DNA from: Terriglobia bacterium
GTDB lineage: Bacteria > Acidobacteriota > Thermoanaerobaculia > Thermoanaerobaculales > Thermoanaerobaculaceae
Direction: 5' to 3'
Assembly: GCA_020073245.1 (NCBI GenBank)
Contig: JAIQFQ010000012.1
Location: forward strand, 25,811 to 89,810
DNA: 64,000 nucleotides
Shown here: in pieces, positions 16,720 through 25,047 of the stretch
How the letters are laid out: each line of letters begins with the position of its first letter
Numbering within the stretch: position 1 is the stretch's first letter
Notes under the pieces: model-generated
What the model saw: the letters and a program-made list of their open reading frames with translations, nothing else
What the model was told of the DNA's origin: nothing
The model's database searches: none
Program-made: the position numbers and the translations under genes

Positions 16720-18132
16720 ATGAGAAGTGGCACGATCCTGTGTGTCGTTTCGGCAGTGGTCTCGTGTCTGCTGGTGCAACCGGCGGCTGCCCAGCCGCAG
16801 TCCGCGCGCGGGGCGGAGACCCTGGAGGCGATGAGCGGCTCGTTCGCTCGGATCGTCGAGCAGGTCGCGCCCTCCGTCGTGCAGATCTTCGTCAGCGGGT
16901 ATGGTGTCGGGCAGGGCCAGTACGACGTGATGACAAAGCAACAGGGAATCGCATCGGGAACCATCGTCGACCCTGACGGCTACATCGTCACGAACGCGCA
17001 CGCGGTCTCCCGGGCCAGTCGGATTCGGGTCCTGGTGCCGGGCGCGAGGGGCGTATCCGGGCAGCCTTCCCTCGTCAAGCCGCAAGGTGTGAAGCTCGAC
17101 GCGGAGCTGATCGGCATCGACACGGCAACCGACCTCGCCCTCCTCAAGATCGAGCCGAGCGGCCTCAGGGCGCTGAAGCTCGGCGATTCGGATGGGCTAA
17201 GGCAAGGTCAACTCGTCCTTGCGTTCGGATCACCGCTCGGTCTGGGAAACACGGTCACGATGGGCGTGGTCAGCGCCGTGGCCCGCCAGCTGAGAGAGGA
17301 CGACATTCCAGCCTACGTTCAGACGGACGCGCCGATCAACCCCGGCAACTCCGGAGGCCCCCTGGTGGACTCAAGCGGTCTGGTGGTCGGGATCAACACG
17401 GCGATCCTCACCCAGTCGGGCGGAAGCGAGGGCGTCGGCCTGGCCATACCCAGCAACACCGTGCGCTATATCGCGGACCAGCTACGGACCAACGGCCACG
17501 TGCGCCGCGCCGTGATCGGCATCCAGGTTCAAACGGTGACGCCGGCGATGGCTGAAGCGATGAAGCTGCCTCTGCCCTGGGGCGTGATCGTGTCGGACAT
17601 CGACCCGGACGGACCCGCGACCAAGGCGGGCGTGCGGATCGGAGACGTGATCCTGACCGAGGACGGGACGGTCATCGAGGACGTCCGCAGGTTCGGGGTC
17701 AACCTCTACCACCACCCGATCGGTGCGACCGTCGCGCTCGAGATCCTGCGCGGAACCAATAAGGTCGCGATCCAGGTGACGACGATCGAGCGCGCCGAAG
17801 AGCCGGGCAGTTATGTGGATCTCGTGCGGCCCGACCGGAACCTCGTGCCGGAGCTCGACGTCCTGGGAATCGACATCGACGACAAAGTGGCCCAGATGCT
17901 GCACCCGCTGCGAAGGGAGAGCGGCGTCCTCGTGGCTGCGATGTCGGCGGACGCGGCTCCGCCGGCCAACAGGTTCCAGCCCGGAGACGTGATCCACGCG
18001 GTCAACTGGAAGCCCGTCAACTCGCTGATGGAGCTGCGTCGGGCGGTCGCTGGCCTCAAGGACGGCGATGCCGTGGTCGTGCAGATCGAGCGGCAGGGAC
18101 TTCTGAGGTTCATCGCGTTCGAGATCGATTGA
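16720..18132 (+). CDS. HtrA/DegP-type periplasmic serine protease with two PDZ domains
   Basis: 470 aa from the ATG at 16720 (GCGAGG upstream) starting a signal peptide cleaved near residue 24. Trypsin-like catalytic triad His94 (TNAHAVS), Asp138 (TDLALL) and Ser211 (GNSGGPLVD). PDZ1 spans about 275-365 and PDZ2 about 380-470, the DegP/DegQ order. The role is periplasmic protein quality control. PDZ1 is conventional; PDZ2 starts with an unusual acidic LGIDIDDKVAQML segment. The promoter looks housekeeping, and I see no RpoE-type element. A heptamer array begins 5 nt after the stop. Confidence 0.92.
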   Translation: MRSGTILCVVSAVVSCLLVQPAAAQPQSARGAETLEAMSGSFARIVEQVAPSVVQIFVSGYGVGQGQYDVMTKQQGIASGTIVDPDGYIVTNAHAVSRASRIRVLVPGARGVSGQPSLVKPQGVKLDAELIGIDTATDLALLKIEPSGLRALKLGDSDGLRQGQLVLAFGSPLGLGNTVTMGVVSAVARQLREDDIPAYVQTDAPINPGNSGGPLVDSSGLVVGINTAILTQSGGSEGVGLAIPSNTVRYIADQLRTNGHVRRAVIGIQVQTVTPAMAEAMKLPLPWGVIVSDIDPDGPATKAGVRIGDVILTEDGTVIEDVRRFGVNLYHHPIGATVALEILRGTNKVAIQVTTIERAEEPGSYVDLVRPDRNLVPELDVLGIDIDDKVAQMLHPLRRESGVLVAAMSADAAPPANRFQPGDVIHAVNWKPVNSLMELRRAVAGLKDGDAVVVQIERQGLLRFIAFEID

Positions 18133-18136
18133 TGCG

Positions 18137-18303
18137 AGGGAAAAGGGAAGACGGAAAGGGTTGGGCGGACCGCGGAAGAGGTTAGATGGAAAACGGAGGG
18201 CCCGGTCCGAGTCTTGCCGTTCCTCTACCTCCTTCCGTCTACGCCTTTCCGTTTTCGGCCTGCCAGCGAGCCCCTGCTCCGGGTTCCGAATCCCGGGACC
18301 CAA
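18137..18303. repeat. Heptamer array with inverted arms (array D)
   Basis: Left arm 18137-18199 is nine units of the type NNGGAAR; right arm 18214-18255 is six pyrimidine units (NCCNYCT-like), broadly complementary to it. A further short array of the same period but different consensus (NNTCCGG type) is at 18276-18303. Lies between the convergent htrA and TolB-like genes. Confidence 0.82.
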
Positions 18304-18313
18304 AGCCGCATCG

Positions 18314-19318
18314 CTACGGCGCCGTCGAGAGGCTCGGGTTGCGGGCGTTGCTGAGGAGCATAATGGGCGTGCCGCCCGCGAGCGGCATTCGGGCCACTGA
18401 CGGTTCCTTGTCCCCCTGCCGCTCGACGACGCAGAGGAAATCGGTGACGTCGAGCCACTCCGGGTGCCAGGCGAGGAGACCAGGCGCGGTCAGGCGCTTG
18501 GAGGACTTCGCCTCGACATCCACGAGGAACACCGCCGGGGGAGGGCCGTCCCAGTTCCCGGCCGTCGTGGCCTCGTCCACGTCCACCTCTACGAGGAGCC
18601 GCCGGCCGTCGGGCGAGGACGTTACGCGGGCGCCGCTGTTGAGGTCGGCTTTGGGGAATAGCTGGGCGACGCTCGCCCTCCAGAGCTGCTTCCCGTCGAG
18701 CGAGAGCCGGAAGAGGCTCTCGAGATCCTGGCAGAAGATCGAGACGCCGTCGGGGGCCCAGGCGGCTGACCAGCACGGGGGAACCCCGGGGCCGGGCCTC
18801 ACCACAAAGCGGAAGCCGGTGTTGTCGGCGTTGACCAGGCCGAGGTTCCACTGCTTGTCCGCGAGCACGTACGCGAGAAGAGTGGACCCGTCGGGAGACC
18901 ACACCGGCCCGAACGAATTGTCGCCGGGGACGCTCGTCAACTCGCGGCTGGTTCGCGAAGCGATGTCCACGATCGCGATGTGTCGGCGCACCCCGCGGGC
19001 AGCGGACGAGTCCCTCGTGTAGGCGATTCGGAGACCGTCCGGCGAAATGCGGGGGTCAACGCCCTCGACGAGCTTGAGCGCGCCAGTGCCGTCGGCGGAT
19101 GAGACCCAGACGGCTCCATCCCGCTCGAACGCCAGCGCCCTGGAAGTCGGCTGGGGCCCGGCAACCAGCGGGCCGGCGTGCAACAAGAGGCCCGCCAGGG
19201 CGAGGATAGGTCCTAGGCCGAAGGATCGGGGGCCCAGCGTGGGTCTCGCAGAACGAAGCAGGAGCGAGCCCGGGCTGGCCGGGAGGTTCGGGACCGGGGC
19301 TGCCGTGGGTGATGTCAT
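18314..19318 (-). CDS. TolB-like beta-propeller (PD40) protein
   Basis: 334 aa with a hydrophobic, signal-like segment around residues 33-55 (the true start may be later than the first ATG). It is followed by several PD40/WD40-like blades: DPRISPDGLRIAYTR, GPVWSPDGSTLLAY, AAWAPDGVSIF, SSPDGRRLLVEV. These S/P-DG-x-x-hydrophobic motifs mark TolB/DPP-IV-type propellers. No enzymatic domain follows, so it is probably a periplasmic propeller of unknown partner rather than TolB itself (no tol/pal genes adjoin). Confidence 0.75.
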   Translation of the reverse strand: MTSPTAAPVPNLPASPGSLLLRSARPTLGPRSFGLGPILALAGLLLHAGPLVAGPQPTSRALAFERDGAVWVSSADGTGALKLVEGVDPRISPDGLRIAYTRDSSAARGVRRHIAIVDIASRTSRELTSVPGDNSFGPVWSPDGSTLLAYVLADKQWNLGLVNADNTGFRFVVRPGPGVPPCWSAAWAPDGVSIFCQDLESLFRLSLDGKQLWRASVAQLFPKADLNSGARVTSSPDGRRLLVEVDVDEATTAGNWDGPPPAVFLVDVEAKSSKRLTAPGLLAWHPEWLDVTDFLCVVERQGDKEPSVARMPLAGGTPIMLLSNARNPSLSTAP

Positions 19319-19416
19319 GGGGGCGAACCTTCTCCCAGAGGGCGCCGACTGTCAAGCCCGCAAGCCGGATGGGGAGGCGATCTGGCGAAGACACCGACGA
19401 CGGCGGTGACAGGCGT

Positions 19417-20067
19417 TCACTTCAGCTCGGCGAGCACCTCATCTGTCGAGAGGACTCGGGCGTAGGAGTTGGCCATCGCGGCAAGCGCGGCCGCGTGGAC
19501 GTGGGCCGCAGGCACGTCCGTGCCGTTGAACGCGAGCGCCCGGGTCGCGCAGGCGTCGTGGACCACCGTGACCTCGAAGCCGAGGTCGGCGGCGGCGCGG
19601 GCGGCGGCCTCCACGCACATGTGGGTCTGCATGCCGCAGATCACCAACCGGGTCACCCCGAGCTTCTTGAGGACGGCCGCGAGCTCGGTGTCCCGGAAGG
19701 CGTTGGCCTGGTGCTTGCCGATCACGGTCTCGCCGAGGACAGGGAGAACGTCAGGGCGGATCTGGTACTGCGGGTCTCCGGAGTCGGGGCTCGGGGCGGA
19801 CTGGTCCTTCGGCAGGTGCTGCACGTGGATCACGGGCCAGTGACGGGCGCGGAAACGGTCGAGAAGCTTGCGTGCCTGCTGGCTCGCTTCAATCGGGCCG
19901 GCCAGGGCCAACCGGCCGCCCTCGAAGTAGAAGTTCTGGATGTCGATGACGAGCAGCGCGGTCGTCGGTGCGTCCACCTTGGCCTCCGTCCGAGGCGACT
20001 GCGCGACGGCGGAGAAGCTCGCCAGCGCCAGCAACCAGACCGTTGCGAAAACCTTCGAGCCGTTCAT
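19417..20067 (-). CDS. Exported isochorismatase-like cysteine hydrolase
   Basis: 216 aa from the ATG at 20067 (GGAGG 6 nt upstream). Signal peptide (MNGSKVFATVWLLALASFSAVAQ), then the isochorismatase fold with the Asp-Lys-Cys triad Asp42 (LLVIDIQNF), Lys118 (VIGKHQANAF) and Cys151 (CGMQTHMCVEAAAR). Family members hydrolyse isochorismate, nicotinamide or other amides; a secreted version is less usual and argues against PncA or EntB function. The substrate is open. Confidence 0.85.
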   Translation of the reverse strand: MNGSKVFATVWLLALASFSAVAQSPRTEAKVDAPTTALLVIDIQNFYFEGGRLALAGPIEASQQARKLLDRFRARHWPVIHVQHLPKDQSAPSPDSGDPQYQIRPDVLPVLGETVIGKHQANAFRDTELAAVLKKLGVTRLVICGMQTHMCVEAAARAAADLGFEVTVVHDACATRALAFNGTDVPAAHVHAAALAAMANSYARVLSTDEVLAELK

Positions 20068-20136
20068 ACCTGCCTCCACGGTTCACTGTATCTCAGTTGG
20101 CGGCGGCTCCGGTCCCTGCGAGAGGTCGGATCGCGG

Positions 20137-20874
20137 TCAGAGGCCGCGCGCAGCCCGCGACAGTGCGTCCCTGGCCTCCGGCGGAAGGTACTTGAGCGCC
20201 TCCCGCAGCGTCACTCTGGAGGCCCTGTGCATCCTGGGCGCGAGCCACCTTGCGACCAGTTCCGGCCGTTTCTTGGAGACCTCACGAAGCACCCAGCCGA
20301 TCGCCTTGCGGATGAAGAACTCCTTCTCCTCGAGCATTGCGTCGGCGTATCGGGCGAACCGCTCGAAGGCGCCGGCGCCTCCCCGCAAGGGGATGAGCAG
20401 GGCGAGCATCGCCGTGCGGCGGACCCAGAAGTCGGGGTCGCGCGCCCAGCGATCAAGTGTCGAGCCGAGCTCGGGGAGGCGCTCGACGAGACCGCCGGCG
20501 ACGTGCGCAGCCAGGTTGTCCACGAGGGCCCACGTGTGGGAGCCGCGAACGAGGCGCTCCACGACCCCGATGTCCTCGGGCAGGAGCGACGCCCCCCTGA
20601 GGACGAGAAGCTCAACCGCGGCGGCCCGCAGCTCGAATACCTCGTTCGCCCAGAGCTCGTCCACGAGATCGAGCAGCGCCGGCCGATCCAGGGGCGGCGC
20701 CGCCTTGAGCTGGTCCTTCAGGACGCGCCGGAAGACGGGCGTGGGGACGCCGATGAACGCGAGGTCGCTCTTCAGGTACCTCTTCTCGTTCGCGGCCCGC
20801 TCGGCGTCGGCGTGTTTCCGCAGAGCGGCTTCGATGCGCGACGCCAGCTTGCCGGCTCGGTCGTTTCGCGTCAT
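20137..20874 (-). CDS. AlkD-like DNA alkylation repair protein (HEAT repeats)
   Basis: 245-aa all-helical protein of the DNA alkylation repair (AlkC/AlkD) family. These glycosylases remove N3- and N7-alkylpurines by wrapping DNA with HEAT repeats. Family signatures visible are YLKSDLAFIGVPTP near the start, ALVDNLAAHV in the middle, and EKEFFIRKAIGWVLRE, whose Trp/Arg/Lys helix lines the DNA-binding groove. It lies 72 nt from the ada gene on the same strand, so an alkylation-repair unit is likely. Confidence 0.88.
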   Translation of the reverse strand: MTRNDRAGKLASRIEAALRKHADAERAANEKRYLKSDLAFIGVPTPVFRRVLKDQLKAAPPLDRPALLDLVDELWANEVFELRAAAVELLVLRGASLLPEDIGVVERLVRGSHTWALVDNLAAHVAGGLVERLPELGSTLDRWARDPDFWVRRTAMLALLIPLRGGAGAFERFARYADAMLEEKEFFIRKAIGWVLREVSKKRPELVARWLAPRMHRASRVTLREALKYLPPEARDALSRAARGL

Positions 20875-20946
20875 TGCGGGAGTCTAGCGCGCCGTCCGGC
20901 CCGTCGGTCGCGCACGTTCGCCCAGGACCGGCGGGAGAGGCCCGGT

Positions 20947-22032
20947 CTAGGAACTCCCGAGCGTCGGCTGTTTCAGGCGGGTCTGCGGGCCGATCCGTTC
21001 CAGGTCGAGCAGCCAGCGCTTGCGCCACAGCCCGCCGCCGTACCCGGTGAGGGAGCCGTCCGCCCCCACGACACGGTGGCACGGGATCACGATGGCGATG
21101 CGGTTGTCCCCGTTGGCCCGTGCGACGGCACGCACGGCGGTCGGGTCGCCGACGATGCGCGCCTGCTCGCCGTACGACCGAGTCTCGCCGTACGGGATCG
21201 TGAGCAGCCCGGCCCACACCTTCCTCTGGAATTGGGTGCCTCGCATGTCGAGCGGCGTCTCGAAGCGGCGGAGCTGGCCTGCGAAGTAGTGCTGCAGCTC
21301 GTCCGACAGGCGGTCGAAGTGCGGGCTGCTCCCGGGCACGAGGGCCGCGCGGAAAAGGCGGCGCAACCGCTCGAGCTGCGTCTCGATCATCCGGCGGTCC
21401 ACGAACTCGAGCAGGCAGATGCCCAGATCCGTGGCGCCGGCGAGCATCGGTCCGATCGGCGTCTCGATCCGTGTCATGGTGACCACGAGACCGGAGGCGC
21501 GCGTTGGCGCGGCGCCCATGACCTTGCGGAACGCGTCGCCGAAGCCGGAGAGGGAGTCCCACCCGTGGTCGAACGCCGCGTTCGTCGCCGTGTCGCCGTG
21601 CTTGATGCGGCCGAACGCGGCGCCGATCCGCAGCGTGCGGACATACCCCTGGAACGTCATCCCCAGGTTCTTCTTGAACCACCTGCGCAGCCCGGCCGGA
21701 TCGATGCCCCGCCCGCGCAGATCGTCGTCCCTGAGGCGGAGCGTCGGATCGGCCTCCACCTCCCCGAGGAGGCGCCGCACCGGCTCGGGCGTGGTCGCCG
21801 GCGGTTCGACCGGGCGACAGACCCGGCAGGGCCGATACCCGGCCAGCAAGGCGTCGTGGGCCGACGGGAAGAACACGACGTTCTCGCGGTGCGGCTTCCG
21901 GGCGGTACATGTGGTCCGGCAGAAGATGCCGGTGGTGGTCACTCCGGTGAAGAAGAGACCGTCGAAGGCGGGGTCCTTCTCCACGAGGGCACGGTACATC
22001 GTGTCGCCGTCTGGCAGCAGTCGCTCGTTCAT
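20947..22032 (-). CDS. ada: Bifunctional regulator/O6-methylguanine-DNA methyltransferase Ada
   Basis: 361 aa from the ATG at 22032; a GTG two codons upstream is possible. N-terminal methylphosphotriester domain with zinc Cys38, Cys42, Cys69 and Cys72 (FCRTTC...CRVC); Cys38 accepts methyl from phosphotriesters and switches Ada to an activator. An AraC-type HTH follows (about 85-180, RRWFKKNLGMTFQGYVRTLR). The C-terminal transferase has active-site Cys318 in IPCHRVVG. The complete three-part arrangement is that of the classical inducible adaptive response. The AlkD-like gene is downstream and probably co-regulated. No strong ribosome site. Confidence 0.93.
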   Translation of the reverse strand: MNERLLPDGDTMYRALVEKDPAFDGLFFTGVTTTGIFCRTTCTARKPHRENVVFFPSAHDALLAGYRPCRVCRPVEPPATTPEPVRRLLGEVEADPTLRLRDDDLRGRGIDPAGLRRWFKKNLGMTFQGYVRTLRIGAAFGRIKHGDTATNAAFDHGWDSLSGFGDAFRKVMGAAPTRASGLVVTMTRIETPIGPMLAGATDLGICLLEFVDRRMIETQLERLRRLFRAALVPGSSPHFDRLSDELQHYFAGQLRRFETPLDMRGTQFQRKVWAGLLTIPYGETRSYGEQARIVGDPTAVRAVARANGDNRIAIVIPCHRVVGADGSLTGYGGGLWRKRWLLDLERIGPQTRLKQPTLGSS

Positions 22033-22237
22033 GGGCACAACCTAGCGCGGTCCGGCCGCGGACGCCAACCGGAGAATTGACGAGGAATTCAATCCCGGGC
22101 CACGGCGGTCCGTCCCCGGCGCCGAGCCGCCCTGCCGAGAGCGAAGACCGGCGCTTCGCGGCTTTCGCGGCCGAAACCGAGCCGTTGCCATTGTCTTCGA
22201 GGAGGACACGGCGGACAATCGGGACGCGGGCCGAACC

Positions 22238-22594
22238 GTGCAGAGAGTGCCGAGGGTGTCGCGCGACGATGTCCTCCGGGTAGTCCGGCGGGACCATCCG
22301 GCGTCCGACTTCGAGGAGGTCCTCGCGATCCTCGACGAGTACGGCGTCGAGTCGTGGCACCGTGAGCGCGACCGCGTGCACCTCGCGGTGCTGAAGCTCG
22401 CGGCAGGCGATCTGGAGGAGCTCCGACGCCAGATCGAGCTCGCCAGGACGGACTACCGCGATGCCTTGGCGGAGGCGGAGTTCCCGGAGAACCTGACCCG
22501 CAGGGTCCCCACAGGGCGGTCGTCCGCGGCGGAGCAGGCGGCGATGGACGACCGCGACTGGGATCAGTACCAGCGCTGGTTGGTGAGGCCGTGA
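22238..22594 (+). CDS. Conserved hypothetical protein (118 aa)
   Basis: 118 aa, no signal peptide or membrane segment. The middle region (FEEVLAILDEYGVESWHRERDRVHLAVLKLAAGDLEELRRQI) is predicted helical and amphipathic, followed by RTDYRDALAEAEFPE. I recall this pattern from uncharacterised proteins in several phyla but cannot attach a function. A hairpin follows the stop. Confidence 0.65.
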   Translation: MQRVPRVSRDDVLRVVRRDHPASDFEEVLAILDEYGVESWHRERDRVHLAVLKLAAGDLEELRRQIELARTDYRDALAEAEFPENLTRRVPTGRSSAAEQAAMDDRDWDQYQRWLVRP

Positions 22595-22596
22595 GG

Positions 22597-22615
22597 AGGC
22601 CGTCCCCGGCGGCCT
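22597..22615 (+). terminator. Hairpin after the 118-aa protein gene
   Basis: AGGCCG / CGGCCT stem with 7-nt loop, 3 nt after the stop codon. Short and lacking a T-tract; tentative. Confidence 0.35.
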
Positions 22616-22693
22616 GCGAGTCGGCAGGGCACGGCGGAGTCCACCGTCGGCCCGGGCTGGAGGGCCGGTCTCGCGTTAAGGTTGGGACCTGAC

Positions 22694-23314
22694 ATGGCGG
22701 CATACCTTATCTTCGGGGCGGCATACGCCTTTGCGGCCGCTGTGCAACCGGGTCCCTTCCTCGTGTACCTCATCTCTCAAGCATTGAGCGCAGGGTGGCG
22801 GCGCACCCTACCAATGGCGCTCGCGCCGCTGCTCAGCGATGGGCCGGTAATCGTCCTGGTGCTCTTCGTCCTGAGTCATCTGCCCACGGCCGCGTTGGAT
22901 GGGGTGCGGTGCGTCGGTGGGGTGTTCGTCCTCGTCCTCGCCGCGCGGGCGTTCCGGTCGTGGCGCCGTTCCCAGGACGCCGAGGTCGAAATCACCGATA
23001 CGGCGCGTCGGAGCGTCCTCAGCGCCGCCCTCGTGAACCTCCTGAACCCGGGGCCCTACCTCGGCTGGAGCCTGGTCCTTGGCCCGTGGCTGCTCAAGGG
23101 CTGGCGCGAGGCGCCCGCCCACGGGATCGCACTCATCGTCGGCTTCTACGGAACGATGGTCCTGACTCTGGGCGGGATCATCGTGCTCTCCGCGGCGGCC
23201 CGGCGATTCGGTCAGCGGGTGGGAAGGGCGCTCGTGGGCGCCTCGGCCGTCGCGCTCGCGCTCTTCGGCGGCTACCAACTGTGGTCAGGGGCCGCATCGC
23301 TTCTCGGCTGGTGA
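22694..23314 (+). CDS. LysE/RhtB family exporter
   Basis: 206 aa from the ATG at 22694 (a TTG four codons upstream is possible). About six membrane helices. The family N-terminal pattern is AAAVQPGPFLVYLISQALSAGWRR, and the mid-protein NLLNPGPYLGWSLVLGP corresponds to the second conserved block. These proteins export amino acids or homoserine lactones. A TTAAGG stretch 16 nt upstream may contribute to translation or transcription start. Substrate not inferable. Confidence 0.85.
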   Translation: MAAYLIFGAAYAFAAAVQPGPFLVYLISQALSAGWRRTLPMALAPLLSDGPVIVLVLFVLSHLPTAALDGVRCVGGVFVLVLAARAFRSWRRSQDAEVEITDTARRSVLSAALVNLLNPGPYLGWSLVLGPWLLKGWREAPAHGIALIVGFYGTMVLTLGGIIVLSAAARRFGQRVGRALVGASAVALALFGGYQLWSGAASLLGW

Positions 23315-23339
23315 ACGGCGGACCCGGCGCTGCCCCCGG

Positions 23340-23733
23340 TCAGCGGGCGGGTTCGAACAGCGCGGCGGTCGCGCCGGCCGGGTCCTCGATCACACAGTAG
23401 CGGCCGGCCGCTCCCTTCTGCCGAGCCCTGCCGAGCACCTTGCCGCCGCGGTCCCCGCAGGCGGCGAGGCTCACGTCCAAGTTCTCCGCGTTGATGTAGG
23501 TCAGCCAGCGCGGTGGTAGGTCCGCGTTGACACCGCGGGACATGGCAAACGCCCGCGACGGTCCGACCCGACCCGGGCTGATTCATGCAGAAGTCGTCGT
23601 AACCGCCCATCTCGACCGCGCCGTCGGTCCAGCCGACGACGGCCTTGTAGAAGTCGCGGACCTCGGTGGCGTCGGCCACGGTGAGGTCGACCCACGCGAT
23701 CGCTCCTGTGGTTTTCGTAGCGCCCTCGGTCAT
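23340..23733 (-). pseudogene. Frameshifted glyoxalase/VOC-fold gene
   Basis: The first part (from the ATG at 23733) reads MTEGATKTTGAIAWVDLTVADATEVRDFYKAVVGW... through AGVCH, typical of the VOC superfamily (YdfO/27-kDa-antigen-like). The continuation is in another frame: NADLPPRWLTYINAENLDVSLAACGDRGGKVLG...YCVIEDPAGATAALFEPAR, ending at 23340. One extra base near 23543 explains the break: removing it restores a normal ~130-aa protein. Either a recent pseudogene or a sequencing error; no second lesion is visible, which favours error or very recent loss. Confidence 0.8.
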
Positions 23734-23855
23734 GGCACCCTTCCTCCGTCCGGCCTGGGAGATAGCGTAGCGGCGGAACTCGGCCGACGCGGTCGGGGCC
23801 CTGGCCGAGATCCGTTCTGCCCGGTTGCGTTGTAGAGTTCGGAGTGGAGGAGACG

Positions 23856-24359
23856 ATGAGCTCGACCACGGCCGGCAGGGATTGGGGCATGCTGCGGCAC
23901 GTCGTTGCGACCATCGCCTACCGCGGTGGGAAGACGCTCCGCGGCGCGCCGCCCGATTTCGGGACGTTCGCAATAGGTGAAAAAACGCGGACGCCCGTCC
24001 AGATCCTCGCTCACATCGGAGACCTGCTCGAATGGACCCTGCGCCTCGCCCAGGGGCAGCAGGAGTGGCGGGCTGCGTGGAGGGCTGCGGCCCCGCTCAC
24101 CTGGTCGGCAGAAACTGACAGGTTCTTCGCCTCCCTGAGCGCGCTGGACGAATTCCTCGCGTCCGGCGCTCCGCTGCGTTTTCCGGCCGAGAAGCTCTTC
24201 CAGGGGCCGCTCTCGGATGCGCTCACCCACGTAGGGCAGATCGCGATGCTGAGGCGCCTCGCCGGCTCGCCCGTGAAGGGCGAGGTCATGATCCGTGCAG
24301 ACATCGTTCCGGGCCGCGTCGGCCCCGACCAGTCGGCGCCGGTCAGGGAGTTCGACTAG
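23856..24359 (+). CDS. DinB-like four-helix-bundle protein
   Basis: 167 aa from the ATG at 23856 (GGAGG 6 nt upstream). Helical, with a His-containing ILAHIGDLLEW near residue 55 and THVGQIAMLRRLAG near 132, positions equivalent to the metal-binding histidines of DinB/YfiT proteins. Family members use thiols (bacillithiol, mycothiol) or have unknown roles. The YdeI-like gene starts on the base right after this stop codon, so the two are translationally coupled. Confidence 0.75.
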   Translation: MSSTTAGRDWGMLRHVVATIAYRGGKTLRGAPPDFGTFAIGEKTRTPVQILAHIGDLLEWTLRLAQGQQEWRAAWRAAAPLTWSAETDRFFASLSALDEFLASGAPLRFPAEKLFQGPLSDALTHVGQIAMLRRLAGSPVKGEVMIRADIVPGRVGPDQSAPVREFD

Positions 24360-24944
24360 GTGGGTGTCGAGATCGCGAACGCGCTGCACGTGACGAACCG
24401 GGCCGCCTGGAGAGCCTGGCTCGAGCGGCACCACCAGAGCGAGACGGAAGTGTGGCTGGTGTTCTTCAAGGCCCATACCGGGAGACCGCGAGTCGCGTAC
24501 GAGGATGCGGTGGAGGAAGCGCTCTGCTTCGGGTGGGTCGACAGCCTCGTGAAGCGCCTCGACGACGACCGGTACGTGCAGAAGTTCACGCCCAGGAAAC
24601 CCGGGAGCACGTGGTCGGAGTCGAACCGCAAGCGAATCGCGAAGCTGATCCGCGAAGGCCGCATGACCCCGGCCGGGGTCGCGAAGGTCACCTTTCCGCT
24701 GCCCGAGGGCATCGAGCAGCAATCGCCCGAGCGCCCGCGGCACGAGCCGGAGCTTCCCCCCGATCTTCTGCGGGTCTTGAAGGACAACGAACCGGCGTGG
24801 AAGACGTTCCGCGGTCTGGCCCCGTCGTACCGGCGGAACTACCTTGGGTGGATCATGGACGCAAAGAAGGACGAGACCCGTCGGAGGCGACTCGCCGAAG
24901 CCCTCAGTCTGCTGGCCGAGGGCAAGAAGCTCGGGCTCAAGTAA
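24360..24944 (+). CDS. YdeI/OmpD-associated family protein
   Basis: 194 aa with a GTG start immediately following the previous stop. Family landmarks: residues 10-35 (RAAWRAWLERHHQSETEVWLVF), the segment YEDAVEEALCFGWVDS, KFTPRKPGSTWSESN, and the C-terminal SYRRNYLGWIMDAKKDETRRRRL. In enterics YdeI is linked to resistance to cationic peptides; most homologues are uncharacterised. Cytoplasmic by sequence. Confidence 0.85.
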   Translation: MGVEIANALHVTNRAAWRAWLERHHQSETEVWLVFFKAHTGRPRVAYEDAVEEALCFGWVDSLVKRLDDDRYVQKFTPRKPGSTWSESNRKRIAKLIREGRMTPAGVAKVTFPLPEGIEQQSPERPRHEPELPPDLLRVLKDNEPAWKTFRGLAPSYRRNYLGWIMDAKKDETRRRRLAEALSLLAEGKKLGLK

Positions 24945-24971
24945 ACCACCACTGAGGGATGCCCCCGCAGC

Positions 24972-24992
24972 GCCGGGCGCGAGGCGCCCGGC
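24972..24992. terminator. Strong hairpin between convergent genes
   Basis: Perfect 9-bp stem GCCGGGCGC / GCGCCCGGC with loop GAG, 28 nt after the YdeI-like stop and 56 nt after the stop of the convergent oxidoreductase gene. No T-tract on either strand. Confidence 0.55.
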
Positions 24993-25047
24993 CGCTCTCG
25001 TCCCTGACAACGGCCGGCTCCCGCGACACGGGCGCCGGCCGTCCGCG

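Noticed and set aside
19309..22080. A 923-codon open frame on the + strand
   Set aside because: Runs antisense through three well-supported genes (isochorismatase-like, AlkD-like, Ada); composition is anomalous.
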